This document shows, piece by piece, positions 1-5,841 of a DNA stretch of 5,841 bases (position 1 is its first letter; every line of letters starts with the position of its first letter). The DNA is from an uncultured Clostridia bacterium (GTDB lineage Bacteria > Bacillota > Clostridia > Christensenellales > DTU072): NCBI GenBank assembly GCA_944350065.1, contig CALVOD010000085.1, positions 1-5,841 of the forward strand, in the 5' to 3' direction. The notes beneath the pieces are model-generated. The model was not told where the DNA came from and made no database searches. It saw only the letters and a program-made list of their open reading frames with translations. The translations under genes and the position numbers were made by a program.

Positions 1-57
1 CAAACGAATTGCGGGGGTAGCGGGAAATTTTACTTTTCCTTTATATGGAAAATCCGC

Positions 58-76
58 TTGCGCGGAAACCGCGCGA
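58..76. repeat. Short GC-rich inverted repeat beyond the ybaK terminator
   Basis: GCGCGG/CCGCGC (60-65 with 69-74) with an AAA loop forms a tight hairpin immediately after the T run of the terminator. There is no strong T run after it on either strand. Another short inverted repeat, TTTTCC/GGAAAA (34-39 with 47-52), lies further out. Bases 1-57 are otherwise AT-rich non-coding sequence with no gene that I can support. Confidence 0.4.
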
Positions 77-102
77 AAAAAGCTCCCGTCCGAGGCGGGA
101 GC
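76..102 (-). terminator. Intrinsic terminator of ybaK
   Basis: A perfect 7-bp stem GCTCCCG/CGGGAGC (82-88 with 96-102), extendable by a G-T and a C-G pair to leave a 3-base loop, is followed on the minus strand by TTTTTT (81-76). It begins 12 bases after the ybaK stop codon. Confidence 0.88.
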
Positions 103-114
103 GAGTCGGAAATT

Positions 115-588
115 CTATCTCGTCACGTCGGCTAAAGCGGCTCCGGTGACGGAAAGCAACCGTTCGAGCGACAATTCGATTTGCAGCCCAATTCTACCGC
201 CGCTGAAAACGAGCGAATCGAGTTCCTTCGCGGAAGCGTCAACGATCGTCAAAAAGGGTTTTTTCATTCCTATCGGGGAGCAACCGCCGTGCACGTAACC
301 GGTAAGTGGCAAAAGCTCTTTCTGCGGTATCATCGCCACGGATTTTTCTCTTACGGCTAAAGCCGCTTTTTTAAGGTCGAGCTCGTCCCCTACGGGTATC
401 ATGAACACGTAATGCGCCCTGCTTGCTCCCGCGGTGACGAGCGTTTTAAAAACTTTTTGTGGCTCTATTCCGAGCTCCGCCGCGACCTCCGTTCCCTGCA
501 TCGCCGTCTTCCCGTCGCCGTAACGGTAAACCTTATACGCGATTTTCTTCGCGTCCAGCATCCTCATTGCATTCGTTTTGTCTTGCAT
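115..588 (-). CDS. ybaK: Cys-tRNA(Pro)/Cys-tRNA(Cys) deacylase, YbaK/EbsC family
   Basis: This 157-residue protein matches the YbaK trans-editing family along its whole length and has the family's usual size. Family enzymes act in the cytoplasm and hydrolyse cysteine wrongly attached to tRNA(Pro) by prolyl-tRNA synthetase. Visible signatures are the N-terminal KTNAMRMLD (4-12), VFKTLV (46-51) with K48 at the place of the essential lysine, PVGDELDLKKAA (65-76), and TGYVHGGCSPIG (96-107), the conserved glycine/serine-proline loop. The ATG start is preceded by AAGGGTG (600-594), a moderate ribosome binding site. The gene ends in TAG and is followed within 15 bases by an intrinsic terminator. The operon terminator separates it from the upstream RyR/protease operon, so it is probably an unrelated housekeeping neighbour with its own transcript. 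I see no truncation or missing key residue. Family assignment is firm; the exact tRNA preference is inferred from the family. Confidence 0.95.
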   Translation of the reverse strand: MQDKTNAMRMLDAKKIAYKVYRYGDGKTAMQGTEVAAELGIEPQKVFKTLVTAGASRAHYVFMIPVGDELDLKKAALAVREKSVAMIPQKELLPLTGYVHGGCSPIGMKKPFLTIVDASAKELDSLVFSGGRIGLQIELSLERLLSVTGAALADVTR

Positions 589-637
589 TTTGGCACCCTT
601 CTTTTTTTGTTTCGGTTTCCTTTGATCCGATTATCGT

Positions 638-670
638 GCGGAGAAGCTCCGCCGTCCGCCGCTCGGACGG
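638..670 (-). other. Two adjacent GC-rich hairpins in the ybaK leader
   Basis: CCGTCCG/CGGACGG (652-658 with 664-670, 5-base loop) and GCGGAG/CTCCGC (638-643 with 647-652, 3-base loop) are perfect inverted repeats that lie side by side and share one base. No T run follows either on the minus strand, so they do not look like terminators. If the promoter at 715-687 is used they would fold in the 5' leader of ybaK. No known riboswitch or leader family is recognised. Confidence 0.4.
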
Positions 671-686
671 GAGTTCCCGCAGGCAT

Positions 687-715
687 ATATTACAACAAAA
701 CCCCCGCGCTGTCAA
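687..715 (-). promoter_or_regulatory. Candidate promoter of ybaK, overlapping the operon terminator
   Basis: On the minus strand a perfect TTGACA (715-710), which lies mostly in the terminator loop, is followed after exactly 17 bases by TAATAT (692-687), a 4-of-6 match to the -10 consensus. Transcription would start near 680 and leave a leader of about 90 bases before ybaK. A second -10-like hexamer, GATAAT, lies closer to ybaK (about 636-631) but lacks a good -35. The prediction rests on sequence matches alone. Confidence 0.45.
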
Positions 716-723
716 CGCGGGGG
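692..723 (-). terminator. Intrinsic terminator of the RyR/protease/YbjN operon
   Basis: A perfect 8-bp stem CGCGGGGG/CCCCCGCG (716-723 with 701-708) encloses a 7-base loop. On the minus strand it is followed by TTTTGTTGT. It starts 33 bases after the stop of the YbjN-like gene. The opposite strand has no T run after the stem, so it works for minus-strand transcripts only. Confidence 0.88.
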
Positions 724-755
724 AACTTGGTTTACGTTAAGTTTGCGTCTGTTCG

Positions 756-1244
756 TCAGTCGGCGTGCTCTTCGTCGATGAACTGTTGCAGGCTCATTAT
801 TCCTTTGACTACCGCAAGGAATTTATCGTTGTAACGGTCCACGGTGCTCGACGCAAGCATTATCATCTCCTCGAACAGGTCGTCGCTGAGATTGGTGTCG
901 CTTCCGGTGTAGCTGTTGACGAGTCTGAACACAAGTTCGCCGTCTCTTATGTCGTAATCGAAACAACCTTCGGCAAGTCCGTAGTTCGCTACGCACACCA
1001 TTACCGCCGCGTCGATACGTTTGTCTTCGGGCACGTTGAAGGGTAATACGGATAAGTACGAGACCGCTTCCAGTGTAGGATTGATACGAATGATGAATTT
1101 GATGGGAAGATCCTCTCCGCGGATACCGCTTATTATTGCCAGCTTTTCTTCGTCCTTTTCGTACTTCCAGTCGCGGGTGTCAAGCATACGGCAATATGCC
1201 TCGTAGACTTCTTTCGCCCTTTGCATTTTGATTTCGTTGTCCAT
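756..1244 (-). CDS. YbjN / type III secretion chaperone-like protein
   Basis: A 162-residue soluble acidic protein with no signal peptide or membrane segment. It resembles the YbjN-like group, which shares the alpha/beta fold of type III secretion chaperones. The most telling part is ANYGLAEGCFDYDIRDGELV (86-105), a helix, turn and two strands, followed by FRLV and then NLSDDLFEEMIMLASSTVDR (118-137). That order, an N-terminal helix, a strand block around 33-67, a central helix, a strand pair and a C-terminal helix, is typical of the family. Members have no known enzyme activity and are predicted to bind other proteins. The ATG lies 8 bases after a perfect AGGAGG and 26 bases after the stop of the protease gene, so it is the last gene of the operon; a terminator follows 33 bases after its stop. 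A role as adaptor or chaperone for the protease is inferred from position only. The fold call is from pattern recognition and should be tested by profile search. Confidence 0.75.
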   Translation of the reverse strand: MDNEIKMQRAKEVYEAYCRMLDTRDWKYEKDEEKLAIISGIRGEDLPIKFIIRINPTLEAVSYLSVLPFNVPEDKRIDAAVMVCVANYGLAEGCFDYDIRDGELVFRLVNSYTGSDTNLSDDLFEEMIMLASSTVDRYNDKFLAVVKGIMSLQQFIDEEHAD

Positions 1245-1252
1245 TGTAGTTT

Positions 1253-1258
1253 CCTCCT
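1253..1258 (-). promoter_or_regulatory. Ribosome binding site of the YbjN-like gene
   Basis: A perfect AGGAGG on the minus strand, 8 bases before the ATG at 1244-1242, supports this start and predicts strong translation. It lies entirely in the 26-base gap after the protease gene. Confidence 0.9.
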
Positions 1259-1270
1259 GAAATTGATTTT

Positions 1271-4200
1271 TTATTTTTTGTTCGCTCCGTCGGCGCGGAG
1301 TATTTCTTCTATTTCGTTGCCTTTAAGGTGCCCCTTGTCCATAAGCGCTTCCACGAGTTTGTCAACCTTGGCGAGATTGTCGCGAATACACTTCTCGGCT
1401 TTCGATTCTTCGTCGGCGAGTATTTTATTGACGCGCGTGCGTATCTCCGTGCCCAGCGCTCCGCTTTCGTCGAAAAAGTCCGCTACGCCGAGCCCGAATT
1501 CGGGATCCATACCGAAATCGCAAAGCAGTTTCCTCGCCTTCTGCGTAGCGTTCGCGAGATCGCTCGAAGCGCCCGTCGAAAGTCCTTCCTCGTCGCCGTA
1601 ATATACGCGTTCCGCAGCCCTGCCCGCCAAAGATATTCTGATAAGGTCAAGTATTTCCCGGCGCGTGAAAATGCCCTTGTCTTCCTCTCCGTGCTGTACG
1701 TATCCGCCGTGATTCCCGCGCGCCACTATCGTCACGTAAGAAGGCTTATTCCCGCAATAATAACACACCGCCGCGTGTCCCGCTTCGTGCCTTGCCACCC
1801 TTTCGAGCGTCGCTTCGTTCCACTTTTTTTCCTCGCCGTTATCGTACAGCTCGAACGCTTCTTCCAGTACGGCGTCGTCGACGATGAGGTCTTCCTGCTT
1901 GAGCGCGTTGCGAAGCGCAAGACCTACCCACGATTCTATGTCCGCAAGACTCATTCCCGCCGAACGCAACGCAAGATTTTCGCGCGTCTCGTCGGAAACT
2001 TTTATCAACGGGTTGCGCTCTATCAACATGTTCAGGTATTTGAGCCTGTCCGCCTTTTCGGGAAGATCTATGAGAATTCTTCTGTCGAATCTGCGCAAAA
2101 GCGCGGGATCGAGGCTCGCGCCCAAACTCGGATCGATATTGAAATTGGTCGCGGCAAGCACGAATACCGGTTTGCTCGGATCGGTATTGAACCCGTCCAT
2201 CTCCGTCAGCAATGCGGTCAGCACGTCCGCGTGATAATCGCGTTCCCCGCGCTCTCTGCCTATCGAATCTATTTCGTCGATGAACAATATGCTCGGGGCG
2301 TACTTGCGCGCGGTAAGGAATATGGAATGCAACGACTCCGCTCCCGCGCCTACGTATTTATTGAGAAACTGGTTGCCTTCCGCTCTTACGAACGTGGCGC
2401 CGCACTCGCCTGCCATCGCTTTGGCAAGCAGCGTCTTACCCGTCCCGGGCGGACCGTACAACAGCACGCCCTTGGGAAGCCTCGCCCCTTTCGCCGCGTA
2501 TTTACGCGGCTCCTTTATGTATTTGACAAAATACGACAATTCTTCTTTGGCGTCCTCGCAACCGATCACGTCGTCGAACGATACGTCCGGAATACTTGCG
2601 CCGCTCAGAACGTGTTTGGCGTCGTCCGCGTCGACTGCGGTCGCGAGCTCCAGATCGTACAGCTCTATGCACGCTTGCTCCCCCTCCCCCGCAATCTTCT
2701 GCGAACTCTTGTATCTGAGAACCTTGTTCGCGCGGGCTAACTTTGTTATATTGCGTTGGCGGTAACCGTTCTCGCATACCGATTTGAGAAATTCGGCAGC
2801 GTTTGCGTTGTCCTTAACCGTCATTTTGCCGGCGATGCCCAGCTTGGCGAACGAGGTTTCCTCTTCAGCCGTTATCTCGCGCTTGCAGGTCTCGATAAGA
2901 TACACCGGCATATCGGAAAACACCGCGGCATAACCGAGCATTTCACGCCCCGCCGAATCGATGTCGTCTATATCGAGTACCGCGTCAAGATCCTTCCTCG
3001 CTCCGCAGGTAATGTCGCAAAGGAAGACGTCGACGTCGTTTTTATCGAGATATTCTTTGGCTTCGCCGATGTCGGAAGTCCTGAAAAGGGTTACCGAATC
3101 CTCGTGTTCGATTTCCCCGACGTCCTTATCCGCGAAAACAAGAACTTTGTAGCCGTCGCTTTTGACGAACAGCGAACGAACCTCGGCGTCGTCGGGAAGC
3201 TGTATCTTGCACTTGATCTGCCTTATCTTGTCGGCGTCCCCTTCGTTGTCGGAAGGCAACAACCTGAACAGCTCGTATATTTCGGAGCTGAAAAATCCCG
3301 ACGCCTTACCTTTGACCGAACGCGCGTCCGCCCTGCCGCCTTCGCCGAACAATATGGCGGTAGCCACTTCGTCGTCCATATCGAAGGATAATCCGAATCT
3401 CACGTTGAATTTATCCGCATGCCTGTTGAGCTCGGTATTCGTTATCTTCATCAGCGTTTCGGAAACTAGCCTGTTGAACATCACGACGTTGCCGCCCGCA
3501 AAACGCGAGCAAAGCGCCGCGGGGAAAAGTTTGCCTCCGGTCTCCGGATTTACGTCGTCTCCGATGGCTTTAATGATCGATTTCGCCGCGGCGGCGCCGG
3601 GGTCCTTTACCGAAGGATTGTCGTATAACGCCCTTCCCGCGTTGGTCGTGAAAATTATGAACGCCTCACGGAAGGACACCTCTTTATCCGTGTTGTTGTC
3701 GCGCAATCTGCCTGCGTCCAAAAGCTGCAGGAAAAGATGAATAACGCTAATATGCGCCTTTTCCACCTCATCGAACAGCAGAATACAACGCGGATTTTTT
3801 GCGACAAAGCCCGTCACGTTGCCCGGTTTGGATCTGGCAAAAACGCTGTCCGAGCCGCAAAATTCGATACTGCCGTCGGAGTTGCAGTATTCGCTCATGT
3901 CGAAACGCATATAAGGAAGCGCCAGCGCTTCGGCGGTCTGCTCCGCAAGGAAAGTCTTACCCACCCCGGGAGGTCCTGCGAACAGGATTACGCCGAAAGG
4001 CTTCTTATCCGTTGCCCCCGTCGCTCTCGCAAGGCACGCCTGAAAATATCCGTTCACCAACGTATCCACCGCCCGATCCTGTCCGAAAACGTTCTCTTTC
4101 AGTTTGGCTTTCAACGCGTTCGCGCTTCTGACGAGGTCTACTATGCCCGCCCGTTCTTCGGATACCGGCGCCGTCGGCGCCGCAGGCGATGCTGACGACG

Positions 4201-4807
4201 TTGAGGGAGCCGACGCCTTCGCGCTCTCCGCAGGGCTTGCCGCCGCGCTCTCCGCGGCGCTCTCTTTATCGCCGTTGTCCGCGCTCTTATCCGCGCCGGA
4301 GAATCGGATTTGCGGTATCTTGAATCCGCTTATATCCGCGGCGGACGGCGCCGCGGACGGCGCCGAAAGCGCGTCGATGAGCTTTCTTCCGTCGTTCGCG
4401 TTCGGAATTACCGCTGAAAAGTAAATTTTTGCGGGTTTTTCGAGCAATTCCTTCAATATCGCGGGCGCCGTCAGATATCCCGAATCTACCGCGCTCTTTC
4501 CGTTCAGAAGTTTGGTAAAACTTATCCCGTCAGTCAACGCGTTGCCCATCCCTGCGGAAGGAATGCGTTCGGCCATAATATCGAACGCCTTCTTGTTAAG
4601 CGTTTCCGCGGCGGCTAAAGTCTGCTTCAGTTCTTCTTCGTCTATGCCTTCCGCGTCCGTCAAGAGAGTGCCGCCCGCCGCTTTTTCCTTTAAGCAGTAC
4701 GTTCCGCAAAGGAAAAGGAACCCGCACATCGGCAAGCCGAATTTGCGTTCTGAGCCGAACGCCTTCCCTTCGTCGATTATCATCGTGCTTAATTTACTTA
4801 ATTCCAT
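1271..4807 (-). CDS. ClpA/B-type AAA+ and FtsH (AAA+ plus M41 peptidase) fusion protease
   Basis: A 1178-residue ATP-dependent zinc protease, nearly twice the length of usual FtsH. Residues 1-148 are a divergent N-terminal domain, perhaps two Clp-N-like repeats; 150-215 are an Ala/Ser/Pro linker. A ClpA/B second-ATPase-type module (about 240-500) has Walker A GPPGVGKT (278-285), Walker B LLFDEVEKAH (343-352), sensor-1 N389, a probable arginine finger R435 and sensor-2-like DARSVK (494-499). Residues 551-675 look receiver-like. An FtsH AAA+ module (741-970) has Walker A GPPGTGKT (785-792), pore loop YVG (818-820), Walker B FIDE (842-845), N878 and RRFDRR. The M41 peptidase has HEAGH (1007-1011) and third zinc ligand D1083 in TGASSD, so it appears active. 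The two N-terminal transmembrane helices of FtsH are absent; only a short Cys/Phe-rich patch (24-39) is hydrophobic. It likely unfolds and cuts proteins in the cytoplasm. Both ATPases look competent. It sits between the RyR and YbjN-like genes; its substrate is unknown. Confidence 0.93.
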   Translation of the reverse strand: MELSKLSTMIIDEGKAFGSERKFGLPMCGFLFLCGTYCLKEKAAGGTLLTDAEGIDEEELKQTLAAAETLNKKAFDIMAERIPSAGMGNALTDGISFTKLLNGKSAVDSGYLTAPAILKELLEKPAKIYFSAVIPNANDGRKLIDALSAPSAAPSAADISGFKIPQIRFSGADKSADNGDKESAAESAAASPAESAKASAPSTSSASPAAPTAPVSEERAGIVDLVRSANALKAKLKENVFGQDRAVDTLVNGYFQACLARATGATDKKPFGVILFAGPPGVGKTFLAEQTAEALALPYMRFDMSEYCNSDGSIEFCGSDSVFARSKPGNVTGFVAKNPRCILLFDEVEKAHISVIHLFLQLLDAGRLRDNNTDKEVSFREAFIIFTTNAGRALYDNPSVKDPGAAAAKSIIKAIGDDVNPETGGKLFPAALCSRFAGGNVVMFNRLVSETLMKITNTELNRHADKFNVRFGLSFDMDDEVATAILFGEGGRADARSVKGKASGFFSSEIYELFRLLPSDNEGDADKIRQIKCKIQLPDDAEVRSLFVKSDGYKVLVFADKDVGEIEHEDSVTLFRTSDIGEAKEYLDKNDVDVFLCDITCGARKDLDAVLDIDDIDSAGREMLGYAAVFSDMPVYLIETCKREITAEEETSFAKLGIAGKMTVKDNANAAEFLKSVCENGYRQRNITKLARANKVLRYKSSQKIAGEGEQACIELYDLELATAVDADDAKHVLSGASIPDVSFDDVIGCEDAKEELSYFVKYIKEPRKYAAKGARLPKGVLLYGPPGTGKTLLAKAMAGECGATFVRAEGNQFLNKYVGAGAESLHSIFLTARKYAPSILFIDEIDSIGRERGERDYHADVLTALLTEMDGFNTDPSKPVFVLAATNFNIDPSLGASLDPALLRRFDRRILIDLPEKADRLKYLNMLIERNPLIKVSDETRENLALRSAGMSLADIESWVGLALRNALKQEDLIVDDAVLEEAFELYDNGEEKKWNEATLERVARHEAGHAAVCYYCGNKPSYVTIVARGNHGGYVQHGEEDKGIFTRREILDLIRISLAGRAAERVYYGDEEGLSTGASSDLANATQKARKLLCDFGMDPEFGLGVADFFDESGALGTEIRTRVNKILADEESKAEKCIRDNLAKVDKLVEALMDKGHLKGNEIEEILRADGANKK
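4221..4364 (-). repeat. Short in-frame repeats encoding the Ala/Ser/Pro/Glu linker
   Basis: A perfect 12-base tandem repeat, GCGGACGGCGCC at 4341-4352 and 4353-4364, encodes a doubled Ala-Pro-Ser-Ala unit. GCGCTCTCCGC occurs at 4221-4231 and 4245-4255, with a partial copy at 4257-4264, in register with Glu-Ser-Ala-Ala units. All periods are multiples of three, so changes in copy number would alter linker length without breaking the frame. The region joins the N-terminal domain to the first ATPase. Confidence 0.75.
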
Positions 4808-4821
4808 AACTATTCTTTCTT

Positions 4822-4830
4822 CTCCTCCTA
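4822..4830 (-). promoter_or_regulatory. Ribosome binding site of the protease gene, overlapping the upstream stop codon
   Basis: The minus strand reads TAGGAGGAG, where TAG is the stop codon of the RyR gene and AGGAGG is a perfect Shine-Dalgarno core. The distance to the ATG (4807) is long, 14-16 bases, with the weaker purine run AAGAAAGA lying closer. No alternative start codon lies nearer. The overlap suggests that ribosomes finishing the RyR protein help start the protease. Confidence 0.75.
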
Positions 4831-5841
4831 TTCCGAAGAATTGTTGTCTGCGTCGCAGACCGCCCAGATGACGTTAATTAAATCGAACATAGCGTACTCT
4901 TTTAATCCCGCATAGGGTTGTATGCATTTATGCAGCCTTGACGGCTTTTTCGTACTCGTGCCGTAATTCCAACCGTACGCCAAATGCAAGCGCACCCACC
5001 TGTCGTGTTCTATTGCGGCAAGGTGGGAATAATTTTCCGAATCTGTCTTATAAATCGCAGCGAGCACGGGTGAAAATTCCGCGGCGCTTTGATTGGAACG
5101 CCTTTCCCATATACTTCTTCGGGAATATTTGATAATGGCATTGGTCGCAAACGTTCCGGTATAAACTTCGCGCGTGCATTTACCCGCCATACCGGAGCCG
5201 TTTTCAAGGGCGAGTACATGCGGATCTTTAAGCACGTTGACAAATATAGCCTGAATCGCTCCCCTCAATATATCCGGATTATCGTTCACAGTCCCCGCAT
5301 CGGACTCCGATTTGTCGCATATCAGGACCGTCTCCGGCACCTCGCCCGTAGCCGTCAACGCATTAAAATACCTTTTCATAAATCTGAAGTTCTTGCTTGA
5401 GGACTCTACCATATATTTAACGAACAGATGCCCTTTTTTACGTTCTCCGCTCTCGGCGTTCGGGGGGGCGTCGTATGCGCCGACAATATAATTTTTCGCG
5501 TATTCGAGATGTGTCTGCATTGTTGCCCATTCCCCTTTTTGACCTACAATCTTTAATTCCTCTTCCGTTAATTTTTCAAACGGCTTCTCCATTAAAGAAA
5601 GAATTCCGTTCATCTGCTCGTACATATAATTATACGCGCTTTCCTGGCTTTGCCCGACCACGTTATCGTATGTGTATACCGTCTTGAAATTCCCGACGAC
5701 AATAACGTTCAGTCCGAACCCGAATTCCAGCGTACCGGTTTCTTCGCACCACTTTCCCTGCCCGCGTATAAGACGGACATTATTGCTGCTGTCCGTAATG
5801 TTCACTATAATATACTGCTTTTCTTTGTCGTCATTTTTCTT
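4828..5841 (-). CDS. RyR-domain protein, 5' end outside the window
   Basis: 337 residues are visible and the frame stays open to the window edge. A GTG at 5803-5805 could be read as a start but has no ribosome binding site at proper distance, and it sits inside a strand-like run (YIIVNIT), so the true start is probably upstream. The C-terminal part (visible residues about 275-328) matches a bacterial RyR domain: AIEHDRWVRLHLAYGWNYG, with H279, W282, G290, W291, Y293 and G294, then LHKCIQPY (303-310). RyR domains are small helical modules known from ryanodine receptors and, in bacteria, from proteins predicted to sense ligands. The first roughly 270 residues are not recognised; they alternate strands (LNVIVVGN, TVLICD) and helices and may be a Rossmann-like regulatory domain. 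The stop TAG overlaps the ribosome binding site of the protease gene 20 bases ahead, so the two are probably translationally coupled. A sensor or regulator role is inference. Confidence 0.8.
   Translation of the reverse strand, partial: KKNDDKEKQYIIVNITDSSNNVRLIRGQGKWCEETGTLEFGFGLNVIVVGNFKTVYTYDNVVGQSQESAYNYMYEQMNGILSLMEKPFEKLTEEELKIVGQKGEWATMQTHLEYAKNYIVGAYDAPPNAESGERKKGHLFVKYMVESSSKNFRFMKRYFNALTATGEVPETVLICDKSESDAGTVNDNPDILRGAIQAIFVNVLKDPHVLALENGSGMAGKCTREVYTGTFATNAIIKYSRRSIWERRSNQSAAEFSPVLAAIYKTDSENYSHLAAIEHDRWVRLHLAYGWNYGTSTKKPSRLHKCIQPYAGLKEYAMFDLINVIWAVCDADNNSSE

Noticed and set aside
638..723. Cluster of inverted repeats considered as a CRISPR array or riboswitch
   Set aside because: There are no regularly spaced direct repeats, and the elements are explained by one terminator and two simple hairpins. 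No conserved riboswitch core is recognisable.
412..834. Plus-strand open frame crossing ybaK, the intergenic region and the end of the YbjN-like gene
   Set aside because: It runs antisense through two real genes and through a terminator hairpin, and its product shows no family features.
1328..2740. Long open frame on the plus strand (470 codons) opposite the protease gene
   Set aside because: It lies wholly antisense to the conserved FtsH ATPase and peptidase region, gives an arginine- and phenylalanine-rich product with no recognisable motif, and is explained by codon bias of the real gene.
2756..3391. Plus-strand open frame of 211 codons opposite the receiver-like region
   Set aside because: Antisense to a well-supported gene, with no domain motif in the product and a neighbour frame that overlaps it; a shadow frame.
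1271..4807. Possibility that the fusion gene is two genes joined by a lost stop codon
   Set aside because: The frame is continuous, the connecting region (500-740) has folded-domain character, and no ribosome binding site with a start is apparent just before the FtsH module, so a genuine fusion is more likely.

Overview
The window is a compact stretch of bacterial DNA with four protein-coding genes, all on the minus strand, and very short intergenic gaps. Strong AGGAGG-type ribosome binding sites, mixed base composition (about half G+C by eye) and rho-independent terminators with short T runs fit a Firmicutes/Clostridia-like bacterium. No gene here is diagnostic enough to name a genus, so this is an inference.

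In transcription order, from high to low coordinates, three genes form an apparent operon. (1) The 3' part of a gene whose product ends in a ryanodine-receptor (RyR) domain; its 5' end lies beyond the window. (2) A 1178-residue protein that joins a ClpA/B-type AAA+ module, a receiver-like region and a complete FtsH-type AAA+ module with an M41 zinc peptidase, in place of the usual membrane anchor of FtsH. (3) A 162-residue YbjN / type III secretion chaperone-like protein. Gaps between them are 20 and 26 bases. A clear intrinsic terminator follows the third gene at about 723-692.

After that terminator comes a separate unit, ybaK (Cys-tRNA(Pro) deacylase, a translation quality-control enzyme), with its own terminator at about 102-76. 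A candidate ybaK promoter has its -35 box inside the loop of the operon terminator. Bases 1-75 hold no gene that I can support.

The operon is the interesting part. RyR domains in bacteria are thought to sense small ligands and recur in predicted conflict or stress systems, and YbjN-like proteins are predicted chaperones or adaptors. A plausible reading is a ligand-gated proteolysis system: the RyR protein senses, the double-ATPase protease unfolds and degrades, and the YbjN-like protein delivers or protects substrates. The domain calls for the two AAA+ modules and the peptidase rest on intact motifs. The joint function is inference.
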